A program made the position numbers and the translations under genes. A model generated the notes under the pieces. That model was not told the DNA's origin. It saw nothing but the letters and a program-made list of their open reading frames with translations, and did not search any database. Shown piece by piece: positions 33,075 through 42,531 of a stretch of 64,000 nt of DNA. The stretch lies in the NCBI GenBank assembly GCA_016189835.1, contig JACPRU010000018.1, positions 1-64,000 of the forward strand. The letters are read 5' to 3'. Source of the DNA: Deltaproteobacteria bacterium. GTDB lineage: Bacteria; Desulfobacterota; Binatia; JACPRU01. The stretch's first letter is position 1; each line of letters opens with the position of its first letter.

Positions 33075-35819
33075 TCAGCGCGAGCGCTTCCAGGGCGAAT
33101 CGCCGGCGATCATCGCCCGCAGCCGCTCGGCGGAGATCGGCTTCCAGCGCACCACCGCCCCGCCCAAGCGCTCGAGCGGCCGCCCTTCGGGATACACCGA
33201 CAGCGCCGTGGCGGCGTCGGGGAAGATCTCGAGGCACGTGTACTTCGCCTCGAACGCCGACGAGGCGTACTCGTAGGCGGCGCCTTTGGCGAAGAACTCG
33301 CCGGCCTCGAGCGGCATGTAGACGGTGAGGAAGCCGCTCGTCGATTGCAGCTCCGGGGGCGCGGTCCCCTTCTCGAGCAGCGCCAGCAGCACGGCGAAGC
33401 GATGACCCGCGACGGGGATGCCGAGCGCGCCCGGGGAGCTCGGCAGGATCGGCGCGGGCGGCGGCGGAGCGGGGCGCGGCACGGCGGCCACCGGCGGCGG
33501 CGGGGGGGCCGGACGCGGCTCTGCGCTCGAGGCCGGTGGCGGTGGCTCCGCGGGTGCGAGCGCGGGCCCGGGCGGGGTCGGCGCAGCGGCCGGTGCTTGC
33601 CAGGACGGCGCGTCGAGCTGCTCGCGCCGGCGCGGGCCGGTCTTCTGGTCGCGCATCGAGCGCTGGAAGCGGTCGCGGTAATCGAGCGAGAACTCCTCGA
33701 GATCGCTCTCGTCGCGAACGATGTGCGGCGTCAGGAACACCAGCAGGTTGACCTTGTTTCGCCGGTCGTCGGTGTTCCTGAAGAGGTTTCCGAGCCCGGG
33801 GATGTCGCCGAGGAACGGGATCTTGCTCTGCGAGTTGGACACGTTGTCGGAGATCAGGCCGCCGAGCGCCACCGTGTGGCCGTCGCGCGCCACGATCGTC
33901 GTCGAGGCGGAGCGCACGGTGGTTGTCGGTCCGGCGATGTTCGGATCGACCGGGGGATTCGGCACCACCGCCGACACCTCCTCGTAGAGATCGAGGCGCA
34001 CGACGTCGCCCTGGGAGATCTGCGGCGTGAGGCGCAGCGTGATGCCGACGTCCTGTCGCTCGACCGTCGCGAAGGTGTTGGCGAGGTTCGTCGTGTCGGT
34101 GGCGCGGCTGGCGATGAACGGGATGTTCTGGCCGACCAGGATCTCGGCTTCCTGGTTGTCGGAGGTGAGAATGTTCGGCGCCGACAGGATGTTGACGTCG
34201 GTGTCGGACTGCAGCGCCGAGAACAGCGCGACCTGGGCGGGAACCTTGGTGCCGTCGGGAAGCGTGATCGTCTGATTGCTGGCCGCCGCCAGCACCAGAC
34301 CCGACAAGCTCTGCGGCGCGGTGAGCGCGGTGTTCAGGTCCTTCAAGTTGAGCCGCCCGAGGCCGATGCCCTCGTTGCCGAGCTCGGTGCCCCCCTGGTA
34401 CTCGAAGCCGAGCTGGCGCGACTTGTCGAGCGAGATCTCGAGGATGATCGCCTCGACGTAGACCTGCCGGCGGGGAATGTCGATCTCCGCGATCACCCGC
34501 CGCAGCACGTCGTAGTCCTGCGGCGCGGCGCTGATCAGCAGCGAGTTCGTGTAGGGATCGGCGGTGACCCGCACCTCGCCGACGAACTCTCCGCCGCCGC
34601 CGCTCGCGCTGACCGCGCCGCCGGCGGCCGGCGCGCCGCCCGGGGCGGCGCCGCCCGAGCCGCCATACGCTCCGCCGATCGCCTGGCCGAGAGGACCGGA
34701 TCCCAGCCCCCCCGCGCCGAGCATGCCGCTGCTGCGCGAGAAGCTGCCGAGCTGCTGCCGGCGGGTGGTGCGCCGCGGCGACCCGCCCGCCCCGCCGCTC
34801 GTCGGCCCGGCCGCGCCGCCGCGCCCGGTGCCGATCAGCTCCGACAGGACCTGCACCATCTCGACCGCGTTGGCGTATTTCAGCGCCACGACGTTGATCT
34901 TCGACACGCCCTCGAGCTTCTTGTCGAGCTCCTGGACGAGCTTGCGGATGGTGCGCATCTGCGCCGGCCTCGCCAAGGCCACCACCGAGTTCGTGCGCTC
35001 GTCGGCGATGATCTTGAACGGCGCGGCGGCGGCCGGACCCGCGGCGGGCGGCGCCGGCTGGCCGGCCGGGCGCGGCGCCGCCGGCGCCGCCTTGCCGGCG
35101 CGCTCGATCTGCGCCTCCAGAACCTGTTGCAACGTGGCGGCGACGTTCTGCGCGTAGGAATTATCGAGGTGGATGATCTCGATCCCGCGCTCGGGCATCT
35201 CGATGTCGAGCTCGGAGATGACTCCGAGCAGGCGCTCGATGTTCGAGGCCGTGTCGATGAGGACGAGCGTGTTCGCCGGATCGTACGCCGAGACCAGGCC
35301 CTCCTTCGACACCATCGGCTGCAGCACCGGCACGAGCGTGCTGGCGTCGGTGAAGGAGAGCGGCACGAGCTGCGTGACGAACTCGTCGCCCGCCGCAGCC
35401 CGCGTCGCCAGCGGCGCGCCGGACTCGCGCGCCTCGCGCACGGGCACGATCTTGGTGACCGGTCCGGCGGGCAGCGTCGTGAATCCCTTGACCTCCAGGA
35501 TCGACTGGAAGACGCGGTAGGCTTCCTCGATGCTGATCTTGGTCGGCGAGATCACCGTGACCTTGCCGCGCACCTTCTCGTCGAGGATGAAGTTCCTGCC
35601 GGTGATCTCGCTGATGAACTTGACCAGCACGCCGATCTCGACGTCCTGGAAGTCCATGGTGATGAGCTGGTTCTGCGGGGTTTTCTCCGCGACGGATCCC
35701 GCCGACGCCCGCGTCGGGCTCGCCGCGGCGGGGGGCGGCTTTGCCGGCTGGGCTGCGGCGGCGAGCGTCCCGAGCAGCGAGATCCCCGCGAGCGCGGCGG
35801 CGGTGGCGCGGATTCTCAC
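33075..35819 (-). CDS. gspD: Type II secretion secretin D with extra C-terminal domain
   Basis: 914 residues from GTG 35819. A signal peptide (about 1-23) is followed by N0-N3 domains, a Gly/Arg/Ser-rich insertion (about 335-410) and the secretin core ending with KVNLLVFLTPHIVRDESD. After residue 725 comes a 189-residue extension: a proline-rich linker (about 740-795) and a folded region of about 110 residues. Usual secretins end in a short S-domain for pilotin binding, so this is unusual. The start overlaps gspC by ATGA-type coupling. It forms the outer-membrane channel. Confidence 0.95.
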   Translation of the reverse strand: MRIRATAAALAGISLLGTLAAAAQPAKPPPAAASPTRASAGSVAEKTPQNQLITMDFQDVEIGVLVKFISEITGRNFILDEKVRGKVTVISPTKISIEEAYRVFQSILEVKGFTTLPAGPVTKIVPVREARESGAPLATRAAAGDEFVTQLVPLSFTDASTLVPVLQPMVSKEGLVSAYDPANTLVLIDTASNIERLLGVISELDIEMPERGIEIIHLDNSYAQNVAATLQQVLEAQIERAGKAAPAAPRPAGQPAPPAAGPAAAAPFKIIADERTNSVVALARPAQMRTIRKLVQELDKKLEGVSKINVVALKYANAVEMVQVLSELIGTGRGGAAGPTSGGAGGSPRRTTRRQQLGSFSRSSGMLGAGGLGSGPLGQAIGGAYGGSGGAAPGGAPAAGGAVSASGGGGEFVGEVRVTADPYTNSLLISAAPQDYDVLRRVIAEIDIPRRQVYVEAIILEISLDKSRQLGFEYQGGTELGNEGIGLGRLNLKDLNTALTAPQSLSGLVLAAASNQTITLPDGTKVPAQVALFSALQSDTDVNILSAPNILTSDNQEAEILVGQNIPFIASRATDTTNLANTFATVERQDVGITLRLTPQISQGDVVRLDLYEEVSAVVPNPPVDPNIAGPTTTVRSASTTIVARDGHTVALGGLISDNVSNSQSKIPFLGDIPGLGNLFRNTDDRRNKVNLLVFLTPHIVRDESDLEEFSLDYRDRFQRSMRDQKTGPRRREQLDAPSWQAPAAAPTPPGPALAPAEPPPPASSAEPRPAPPPPPVAAVPRPAPPPPAPILPSSPGALGIPVAGHRFAVLLALLEKGTAPPELQSTSGFLTVYMPLEAGEFFAKGAAYEYASSAFEAKYTCLEIFPDAATALSVYPEGRPLERLGGAVVRWKPISAERLRAMIAGDSPWKRSR

Positions 35820-36655
35820 CGGATCTCGTAGCTCAGCGTGGTGGGTTGTCGGTTCCGCGTCACGTCGACCGAGATGCGGCCTTCGTTGCGCAGCTCCTCG
35901 ATCAGGGCCATGGCGCGCGCCGGATCGGTGAGGTCGTTGCCGTTGATGCGCGTCACCACGTCGCCGTTCTTGAGGCCGATCTTCTCGAACACCGAGTCCT
36001 GACGGATCGCGAACAGCCGGAAGCCCGCGGCCTTACCGTCCTGGAAGTGGGGCACGGCGCGAATCTGCGTGAAGAGCTGGTTCAAGTTGTTCATCGCCTG
36101 GTCGACCTCGGAGCGGTCGATCACGAAATCGGTGTCGCCGCGCGCCTGGATTCCCCCGGCGGCCGCGCCGGGGGCAGACGCCTCCCCCGCCCGGCCGGTC
36201 GGCACGACGATCTTCAGGACCTCCTCGCCCTCCGGCCCCTTGAGCACGACGTGGTCCCACTCCACCCGCGCCAGCGTGCGGCCGTGAACCCCGTCGCCCA
36301 ATCGGTACAGCCGCTGCGTCTTGGCGGCCTCGTCCTCGATGACCGCGTACGAATCGATGCCGGAACCCGGGGCGGTGCCGAGCAGCTTCGCCTTCAGCTC
36401 GCCCGCCGGCGTCGACGCGTCCGGCTCGGTCGATCGCGGCGGATTGAAGATGTCGCGCGCGGTGATCGGCGCGTAGTAGGAGAGCGGTCGCTTCGCGGCC
36501 GGCGCGCTCTCGGCGGGCGCGGCGCGGCTCGACGGCCGCGGGATCGCGCGCCAGCGGCCGGCCAGCCACGCGTTCACCGCGCTCGCCGAGAGAAAAGCCG
36601 CGACCGCCAAGAGGAACAGCTGGCCGGCGGTGAGCAGGGTGCGCGTGGAGATCAT
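35816..36655 (-). CDS. gspC: Type II secretion system protein C
   Basis: 279 residues. An N-terminal membrane helix (about 9-30) precedes the HR domain (about 70-145: ARDIFNPPRS, LLGTAPGSG, YAVIEDE) that binds GspD, and a C-terminal PDZ domain (about 195-279, KIGLKNGDVVTRINGNDLTD). GspC connects the inner platform to the secretin and may help select substrates. It is the first gene of the operon. Confidence 0.95.
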   Translation of the reverse strand: MISTRTLLTAGQLFLLAVAAFLSASAVNAWLAGRWRAIPRPSSRAAPAESAPAAKRPLSYYAPITARDIFNPPRSTEPDASTPAGELKAKLLGTAPGSGIDSYAVIEDEAAKTQRLYRLGDGVHGRTLARVEWDHVVLKGPEGEEVLKIVVPTGRAGEASAPGAAAGGIQARGDTDFVIDRSEVDQAMNNLNQLFTQIRAVPHFQDGKAAGFRLFAIRQDSVFEKIGLKNGDVVTRINGNDLTDPARAMALIEELRNEGRISVDVTRNRQPTTLSYEIR

Positions 36656-36693
36656 CCGACCTTAGCGTGGTGATTCCTTGGCGATGATCGAGC

Positions 36694-36722
36694 CGTATAG
36701 AAGAATCACCCCGGGGTTGCAA
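36694..36722 (-). promoter_or_regulatory. Sigma-70-type promoter for the gspC-N operon
   Basis: On the minus strand TTGCAA (36717-36722), a 17-base spacer and TATACG (36694-36699) lie 39 bases upstream of the gspC ATG. This is a near-consensus match with ideal spacing. Confidence 0.6.
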
Positions 36723-36770
36723 GCAAACTTCCTGCCGCGCGTGAGCCGCCGCCGCGCGCGGCAAGCTACG

Positions 36771-36799
36771 TTGCAGCGTGGATTTTCGAGGTGTAGGAT
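36771..36799 (+). promoter_or_regulatory. Sigma-70-type promoter for the S41 protease gene
   Basis: TTGCAG (36771-36776), a 17-base spacer and TAGGAT (36794-36799) lie 34 bases before the S41 ATG. It is divergent from the gspC promoter in the same intergenic region. Confidence 0.5.
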
Positions 36800-36832
36800 C
36801 GGTGTATTGCCGGTCCGGAAGGTAGACCACCC

Positions 36833-38257
36833 ATGTCGTTTCTGAAGCGGAGAAGGCGGCTATTGCTCACCGTCGCCCTCGTCGCCGGGCTCTGGCTGGC
36901 CAGCGGCGTGGCGAGCAGCGTCCAAGCCGTCGCCCGTGAGACCTACGAGAACCTCGAGGTCTTCACCAACATCCTGGCCATCGTACAGAAGAACTACGTG
37001 GATCAGGTGACCACCAAGCAGCTGGTCGAGGGCGCGATCACCGGCATGTTGACCTCGCTCGATCCGCACAGCGCCTACCTCACGCCGGATCTCTATCGCG
37101 AGCTGCAGGTCGACACACAGGGGAGCTTCGGCGGCCTCGGCATCGAGATCACCGTGAAGAACGGCATTCTCACCGTGGTCTCGCCGATCGAGGACACTCC
37201 CGCGTTCCGCGCCGGCATCAAGCCCGGCGATCAGATCCTCAAGATCGAGGGCGAGTTCACCAAGGACATGAGCCTGGTGGAGGCCGTGAAGAAGATGCGC
37301 GGCCCGAAGGGCACGAAGGTGACGCTCACGCTGCGCCGCGAGGGCGTGCCGGAGCTCTTCGACGTGGCGGTGACGCGCGAGATCATCCAGATCCAGAGCG
37401 TCAAGTCGCGTGCGCTCGACAAGGGCTACGGCTACGTCCGCGTCACGCAGTTCCAGGAGCGGACCGACGAGGACCTCGAAAAGGCGATCGAGAAGTTCCG
37501 CGAACAGAATGCCGGCAAGATCGAGGGGCTGGTGCTCGATCTGCGCAACAACCCCGGGGGCCTGCTCACCCAGGCGGTGCGCGTCTCGGATCTGTTCGTC
37601 GATTCCGGAATGATCGTCTACACCGACGGGCGGCTCGAGAGCCAGAAGCAGCGCTACTACGCGCACAAGCGCAAGGATCGGGTCGACTGCCCGATGGTGG
37701 TGCTGGTGAACGGCGGCAGCGCGAGCGCGGCCGAGATCGTCGCCGGCGCACTACAGGACCACCGCCGCGCGCTCATTCTCGGTACGCAGACGTTCGGCAA
37801 GGGCTCGGTGCAGACGATCCTGCCGCTCGGCGACAGCTCGGCGCTTCGCCTGACGACGGCTCGCTACTACACGCCGCGCGGACGCTCGATCCAGGCCACC
37901 GGCATCACGCCCGACATCATCATGAGCAACGACCTGGTCGCCGCCAAGTCCGGCGCCTCCGGCGAGGGCGCGGACTTCCTGCGCGAGGAGAACCTGCGCG
38001 GCCACTTCGACAACGGACAGAAACCGGACGGCAAGCCCGAGAAGCCCGCCGAGGAGGGCAAGCCCGCGGTCGACAAACCGGCCGCCGCGCCCGAATCGAA
38101 GGCGCCGACCGGCGAGCCCGCCGTGAAGCCGGCGAGCAGCGTCGAGATCCGCGAGGGCGAGCTCGGCAAGGACCCGCAGCTCGACCGCGCGCTGGAGCTC
38201 CTGAAGAGCTGGAAGGTCTTCAAGGCGCTGACCAGCCAGGCGACGGAAACCGGGTGA
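36833..38257 (+). CDS. C-terminal processing (S41) periplasmic protease
   Basis: 474 residues. The N-terminal signal anchor (about 9-28) is followed by a PDZ domain (about 95-180) and the S41 core. The Ser/Lys dyad is in NGGSASAAEIVAGAL (Ser) and TQTFGKGSVQ (Lys). The C-terminal tail (about 400-440) is Lys/Pro/Ala-rich. CtpA/Prc-type enzymes trim envelope proteins. The gene leaves the same region as gspC divergently. Confidence 0.95.
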   Translation: MSFLKRRRRLLLTVALVAGLWLASGVASSVQAVARETYENLEVFTNILAIVQKNYVDQVTTKQLVEGAITGMLTSLDPHSAYLTPDLYRELQVDTQGSFGGLGIEITVKNGILTVVSPIEDTPAFRAGIKPGDQILKIEGEFTKDMSLVEAVKKMRGPKGTKVTLTLRREGVPELFDVAVTREIIQIQSVKSRALDKGYGYVRVTQFQERTDEDLEKAIEKFREQNAGKIEGLVLDLRNNPGGLLTQAVRVSDLFVDSGMIVYTDGRLESQKQRYYAHKRKDRVDCPMVVLVNGGSASAAEIVAGALQDHRRALILGTQTFGKGSVQTILPLGDSSALRLTTARYYTPRGRSIQATGITPDIIMSNDLVAAKSGASGEGADFLREENLRGHFDNGQKPDGKPEKPAEEGKPAVDKPAAAPESKAPTGEPAVKPASSVEIREGELGKDPQLDRALELLKSWKVFKALTSQATETG

Positions 38258-38308
38258 CGGAGGCGCCCCGGCGCCCACGGCAGCCGCCCGCCGCGGCGAC
38301 GCTTCTCC

Positions 38309-39700
38309 TTGGCGCAGACGCCCGACAACCCGCGCGCCTCCGAGCCGCTCGTGGCGGCCGAGCGACCGCGCTGGCTGACGGTCGGCGAGCTGGTCCGGCG
38401 CATCCAGGGGGCGCTGGAGGCGGGCCTGGGGCCGGTGTGGGTGGTCGGCGAGATCTCCAACCTCCGGGCCGCGCCGTCCGGGCACTGTTACTTCACGCTG
38501 AAGGACGACCAGGCGCAGCTCACCGCGGTGCTGTTCCGCAACGCCGCCGCGCGGCTCCGCTTCCGGCCGAGCGACGGCCTGGAGGTCGTGGCCGGCGGCC
38601 GCATCCGCCTCTACGAGGCCCGCGGCGCGCTCCAGCTCTACGTCGATTCTCTCGAGCCGCACGGGCTCGGCGCGCTGCGGCGGCAGCTCGAGCGGTTGCG
38701 CGACCAGCTCGCCGCGGAAGGGCTGCTCGACGCGCAGCGCAAGCGGCCGTTGCCGTTTCTGCCGCGCACGATCGGCGTGGTCACCGCCCTCGGCGGCGCG
38801 GCGATTCACGACATTCTCAGCGTGCTCCGCGATCGCTTCGCGGAGCGGCGCGTGATCGTCCGGCCGGTGCGCGTCCAGGGCGCCGGCGCCGAGCGCGAGA
38901 TCGCGCAGGGCATCGACGAGCTGTCGGCGCTGGCCGAGGTCGAGGTGCTGATCGTCGGGCGGGGCGGGGGCTCGATCGAGGATCTCTGGGCGTTCAACGA
39001 CGAGGGGGTGGCGCGCGCCATCGCCGGGTGCCGAGTCCCGGTGGTGTCGGCGGTCGGGCACGAGATCGACGTGACGATCGCCGATCTCGTCGCCGACGCC
39101 CGCGCGCCGACGCCGAGCGCCGCCGCGGCGCTGGTGGTGCCGCGCAAGCTCGACCTCGAGATCGGCGTGGAGGAGCGCCGCCGCGCACTCGCCGCCGCCC
39201 TGAAGCGTCACCTCGAGAGCCGCCGCCGGGCGCTGGCCGGGCTGCGCCTGCGGCTGCGCGACCCGCGGCGCGGAGCGGTCCTGGCGCGGGCGAGGGGGCG
39301 CGAGCTCGCGGCGCGCTTGCGGCGCGGCTTCGGCCGGGCGCTGCTCGAGGCGCGCGATTCGCTACGGCTGCTCGAGGACCGACTGGTGCTCGGCTCTCCG
39401 GCCCGCCGCCTCGCGGCGTTGCGTGCCGGTCTCGGCGAGGCCGAGCCGCGCCTGGCCGGCGCGCTGCGGCAGCGCTCGCTGCTCGCCCGCGCGCGCCTGC
39501 GAACCGCCGCGGCAACGCTCTCGAGCCTGTCCCCGCTCGCCGTCCTCGAGCGCGGCTACGCCGTCGCCTGGAAGGTCGGCGACGATCGCCCGCTGCGCGC
39601 CGCGGACGCCGTCCGGGTCGGCGACGCGCTGCGCGTGCGGCTCGCCCGCGGAGCACTGCGGGCGCGGGTCGAGTCGCGAGAGCCCGAGCGCGATGATTAG
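38309..39700 (+). CDS. xseA: Exodeoxyribonuclease VII large subunit
   Basis: 463 residues from TTG 38309. An OB-fold (about 22-115: VWVVGEISNLRAAPSGHCYF, TLKDD) is followed by the catalytic domain (IGVVTALGGAAIHDI, VGRGGGSIEDLWAFN, VSAVGHEIDVTIADLVAD) and a coiled-coil C-terminus. With XseB it degrades single-stranded DNA from both ends. Its stop lies within the start of the M23 gene. Confidence 0.97.
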   Translation: MAQTPDNPRASEPLVAAERPRWLTVGELVRRIQGALEAGLGPVWVVGEISNLRAAPSGHCYFTLKDDQAQLTAVLFRNAAARLRFRPSDGLEVVAGGRIRLYEARGALQLYVDSLEPHGLGALRRQLERLRDQLAAEGLLDAQRKRPLPFLPRTIGVVTALGGAAIHDILSVLRDRFAERRVIVRPVRVQGAGAEREIAQGIDELSALAEVEVLIVGRGGGSIEDLWAFNDEGVARAIAGCRVPVVSAVGHEIDVTIADLVADARAPTPSAAAALVVPRKLDLEIGVEERRRALAAALKRHLESRRRALAGLRLRLRDPRRGAVLARARGRELAARLRRGFGRALLEARDSLRLLEDRLVLGSPARRLAALRAGLGEAEPRLAGALRQRSLLARARLRTAAATLSSLSPLAVLERGYAVAWKVGDDRPLRAADAVRVGDALRVRLARGALRARVESREPERDD

Positions 39701-40610
39701 CCGTCGCTTCGAGTCGTCGCCCCCGGCGCCGGGATGCTTCGCAGGGGCTCTGCGGCGCGCGCCGCTCGTCGGGCTGCTGGCGCTCGCCTCGCCGCTGCGC
39801 GCGCTCGGCTCCGATACCCTGGCGGTGAGCGTCGAGCCGTCGACGGTCTCGCTCGGCGGCCTGGCCGTGGTGCGCGTCGGCGGGCACGGCGTCCGCGGCA
39901 CGTTCGAGGGCAAGCCGCTGCGCTTCTTCACCGCCGGAGGAGGCGGCAAGGCGGCGCTGGTCGGCATCGATCTCGAGCACCCGGCCGGGCGGTTTCCGAT
40001 CGAGGTCTTCGCCGGCCGCGAACGCGCGCGGACCGAGCTCGCGGTGCTCGAGAGCGAGTACCCCGAGGAGCGTCTCACGGTGCCGCCGGCCTACACCGCG
40101 CCCGATCCGGCCACGCTGCGGCGGATCGAGCGCGAGCAGCAGCGGCTCGCCGCGCTGTGGGAGCGGAGCGGCGCGGAGCGGAGCTGGCGGGGCGCGTTCC
40201 TGCCGCCGACCGACGGCGCTCCGGGCTCGCCGTTCGGCTTGCGGCGGTTCTTCAACGGCGAGCCGCGCAGCCCGCACGCCGGTATCGACTTCCGCGCTCC
40301 GCGGGGCGCTGCGGTGCGGGCCGCGAACCGTGGTCGGGTGGCGCTGGCGGACGATCTGTTCTTCACCGGCAAGACCGTGGTCGTCGACCACGGTTGCGGT
40401 CTCTTCACCCTCTACGTGCACCTGTCGCGCCTCGCGACGCGCGCCGGCGCGCTGGTGGACAAGGGGCAGGAGATCGGCAAAGTGGGCAGCACGGGGCGGG
40501 CGACCGGCCCGCATCTGCATTTCGCCGCGCGCGTGGGCGAGGCACGGATCGATCCCGCCGGCTTGCTCGGACGAGACCCGGCGGCGATCGGCGAGGGAGG
40601 TACGCGATGA
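39693..40610 (+). CDS. M23 family metallopeptidase (intact active site)
   Basis: 305 residues from ATG 39693, overlapping xseA by 8 bases. A signal peptide or anchor (about 15-38) and a beta-domain (about 40-150) precede the M23 domain. Unlike NlpD at 3643, it keeps all catalytic parts: SPHAGIDFRAP (His and Asp) and GPHLHFAARVG (HLH). It probably cuts peptidoglycan cross-links. It lies inside the xseA-xseB pair. Confidence 0.9.
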   Translation: MISRRFESSPPAPGCFAGALRRAPLVGLLALASPLRALGSDTLAVSVEPSTVSLGGLAVVRVGGHGVRGTFEGKPLRFFTAGGGGKAALVGIDLEHPAGRFPIEVFAGRERARTELAVLESEYPEERLTVPPAYTAPDPATLRRIEREQQRLAALWERSGAERSWRGAFLPPTDGAPGSPFGLRRFFNGEPRSPHAGIDFRAPRGAAVRAANRGRVALADDLFFTGKTVVVDHGCGLFTLYVHLSRLATRAGALVDKGQEIGKVGSTGRATGPHLHFAARVGEARIDPAGLLGRDPAAIGEGGTR

Positions 40611-40834
40611 AATTCGAGGACGGAATGAGCGACCTCGAGGGCATCGTCGAGCGGCTCGAGACCGCGGAGCTGCCGCTCGAGGACGCGCTCGCGCTGTTCG
40701 AGAAGGGCATTGGGCTCGTTCGCGAGCTCTCGAAACAGCTCGACGAGGTGGAACGCAAGCTCGAGGCGCTGACGCGCGGCGCCGGCGGGGAGGCGCAACT
40801 GCGGGAGATGGAGGAGCCGAAGCGTGAAGATTGA
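40607..40834 (+). CDS. xseB: Exodeoxyribonuclease VII small subunit
   Basis: This 75-residue XseB has the usual short helical fold: MSDLEGIVERLETAELPLED with ALALFEKGIGLVRELSKQLDE. The start ATG 40607 overlaps the M23 stop, with an excellent GGGAGG upstream. It ends inside ispA (GTG at 40824). Confidence 0.95.
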   Translation: MKFEDGMSDLEGIVERLETAELPLEDALALFEKGIGLVRELSKQLDEVERKLEALTRGAGGEAQLREMEEPKRED

Positions 40835-41711
40835 GGAGTACCTGAGGAGCCGGGCCGCCGAGGTCGATGCGGCGCTCGTCGAGCTGATCGGCGAATACCG
40901 GCCGAAGGTCGAGCCGAAGCTGCTCGAAGCGATGGAGTACAGCCTCGTCTCCCCCGGGAAGCGCATCCGCCCGATCCTCGTGCTGGCGGCCGCCGAGGCG
41001 GTCGGCGCCGAGGCCCGGCCGCTGCTGCCCTTCGCCTGCGCGGCCGAGATGGTGCACGCCTACTCGCTCGTTCACGACGATTTGCCGGCGATGGACGACG
41101 ACGATCTGCGCCGCGGCCGTCCGACCAACCACAAGGTGTTCGGCGAGGGCATCGCGATCCTCGCCGGCGACGGCCTGCTGACCGAAGCCTTCGCCGTGAT
41201 GAGCCGCGACCGGGCGGCGCCGCCGGTCGAGCGCCGTCTCGCGGCGATCCGCGAGCTGGCGGCGGCGGCCGGAGCCGAAGGCATGGTCGGCGGTCAGACC
41301 GCCGACGTGCTGGCCGAAGGCCGCGCCGCCGATCTGCCCGAGGTCGAATCGATCCATCGCCGCAAGACCGGCGCGCTGCTGCGCGCCTGCGTGCGCATCG
41401 GCGCGCTGCTCGGCGGTGCCGACGCGGCGAGCCTCGAGCGTCTGTCGCGCTACGGCGAGACGATCGGCCTGGCGTTCCAGGTCGCCGACGACCTGCTCGA
41501 CGAGATCGGCGACACGCGAGCGACCGGCAAGCAGGCGCAGCGCGACCGGGCGCGCGGAAAGGCGACGGTGCCGGCGCTGCTCGGCGTCGAGCGCGCGCGG
41601 GGGCTGCTGCGCGAGCTGCGGGCGCGCAGCCTGGCGGACCTCGACGGTTTCGGGCCGAACGCCGATCCGCTGCGCGGGATCGCGCGCACGGTCGTCGACC
41701 GGGCGCTGTAG
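40824..41711 (+). CDS. ispA: Short-chain polyprenyl diphosphate synthase (farnesyl diphosphate synthase)
   Basis: 295 residues from GTG 40824, overlapping xseB by 11 bases. The first Asp-rich motif is HDDLPAMDDDDLRRGRPTNH and the second is QVADDLLDEIGD. It condenses IPP with DMAPP and GPP to make FPP for quinones and lipid carriers. In related genomes dxs follows; here tlyA starts 8 bases later. Confidence 0.95.
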   Translation: MKIEEYLRSRAAEVDAALVELIGEYRPKVEPKLLEAMEYSLVSPGKRIRPILVLAAAEAVGAEARPLLPFACAAEMVHAYSLVHDDLPAMDDDDLRRGRPTNHKVFGEGIAILAGDGLLTEAFAVMSRDRAAPPVERRLAAIRELAAAAGAEGMVGGQTADVLAEGRAADLPEVESIHRRKTGALLRACVRIGALLGGADAASLERLSRYGETIGLAFQVADDLLDEIGDTRATGKQAQRDRARGKATVPALLGVERARGLLRELRARSLADLDGFGPNADPLRGIARTVVDRAL

Positions 41712-41719
41712 CGGACGGC

Positions 41720-42463
41720 GTGTCCTCCAAGGCGAGGCTCGATCTGTTGCTCGTCGCCCGCGGGTTGGCGAAGTCCCGCGAGGAGGCGCAACGGCTGATC
41801 CTCGCCGGAGAAGTTCGCGTGGGCGACCAGCCGGCGGCCAAGCCGTCGCAGAGCGTGGCTGCGGACGCGCCGCTCGTGGTCGGCGCCCGCCCCCGGTTCG
41901 TCAGTCGCGGCGGAGAGAAGCTCGACGGCGCGCTGTCGGCGCTCGGCGTGGAGGTCGCCGGCGGGGTGGCGATCGACGTCGGAGCCTCCACCGGCGGCTT
42001 CGCCGACTGCCTGCTCGGCCGCGGGGCTCGCCGCGTCTACGCCGTGGACGTCGGCTACGGCCAGCTCGACTGGAAGCTGCGGCGCGATCCCCGGGTCACG
42101 GTCATCGAGCGGCAGAACATCCGCACGCTCGACCGCTCGGCGATCACGGAGCTCGCCGACCTCGCCGTCGTCGACGTTTCCTTCATCTCGCTGCGCCTGG
42201 TGCTGCCCAAGGTGCGCGACCTGCTTTGCGCCCCGGCGCGGATCGTCGCTCTGGTCAAGCCGCAGTTCGAGGTCGGCAGGGGGCGGGTCGGCAAGGGCGG
42301 CGTCGTGCGCGATCCGGCGCTGCATCGCCAGGCGGTGGATGGGGTGCGCGAGGTCGCCCGGGCGCTCGGGCTCGTCGAATTCGGCTTCGTCGAATCGCCG
42401 CTGCTCGGCCCCAAGGGAAACCGGGAGTTCTTTCTCGGCTGGAGCGTCCCGCGCGCCGGTTGA
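41720..42463 (+). CDS. tlyA: TlyA family rRNA 2'-O-methyltransferase
   Basis: 247 residues from GTG 41720. An S4 RNA-binding domain (1-60: SKARLDLLLVARGLAKSREEA) precedes an FtsJ/RrmJ-like methyltransferase (SAM motif DVGASTGGFADCLL; VVDVSFISL; LVKPQFEVG). TlyA methylates 16S and/or 23S rRNA cytidines in mycobacteria. Some annotations call it hemolysin A. Confidence 0.94.
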   Translation: MSSKARLDLLLVARGLAKSREEAQRLILAGEVRVGDQPAAKPSQSVAADAPLVVGARPRFVSRGGEKLDGALSALGVEVAGGVAIDVGASTGGFADCLLGRGARRVYAVDVGYGQLDWKLRRDPRVTVIERQNIRTLDRSAITELADLAVVDVSFISLRLVLPKVRDLLCAPARIVALVKPQFEVGRGRVGKGGVVRDPALHRQAVDGVREVARALGLVEFGFVESPLLGPKGNREFFLGWSVPRAG

Positions 42464-42531
42464 CAGTGCCTCGCCGAGAGTCGAAGTTGGCGGCGGTGGC
42501 GGCCGCGACGGCGGCGCACGCCGCCGCGCTC

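Noticed and set aside
29783-33328. Very long open frame on the plus strand opposite gspE-gspG
   Set aside because: It is the antisense frame of real T2SS genes, open because of the strong GC codon bias; its translation is His/Arg/Asp-rich without any family motif.
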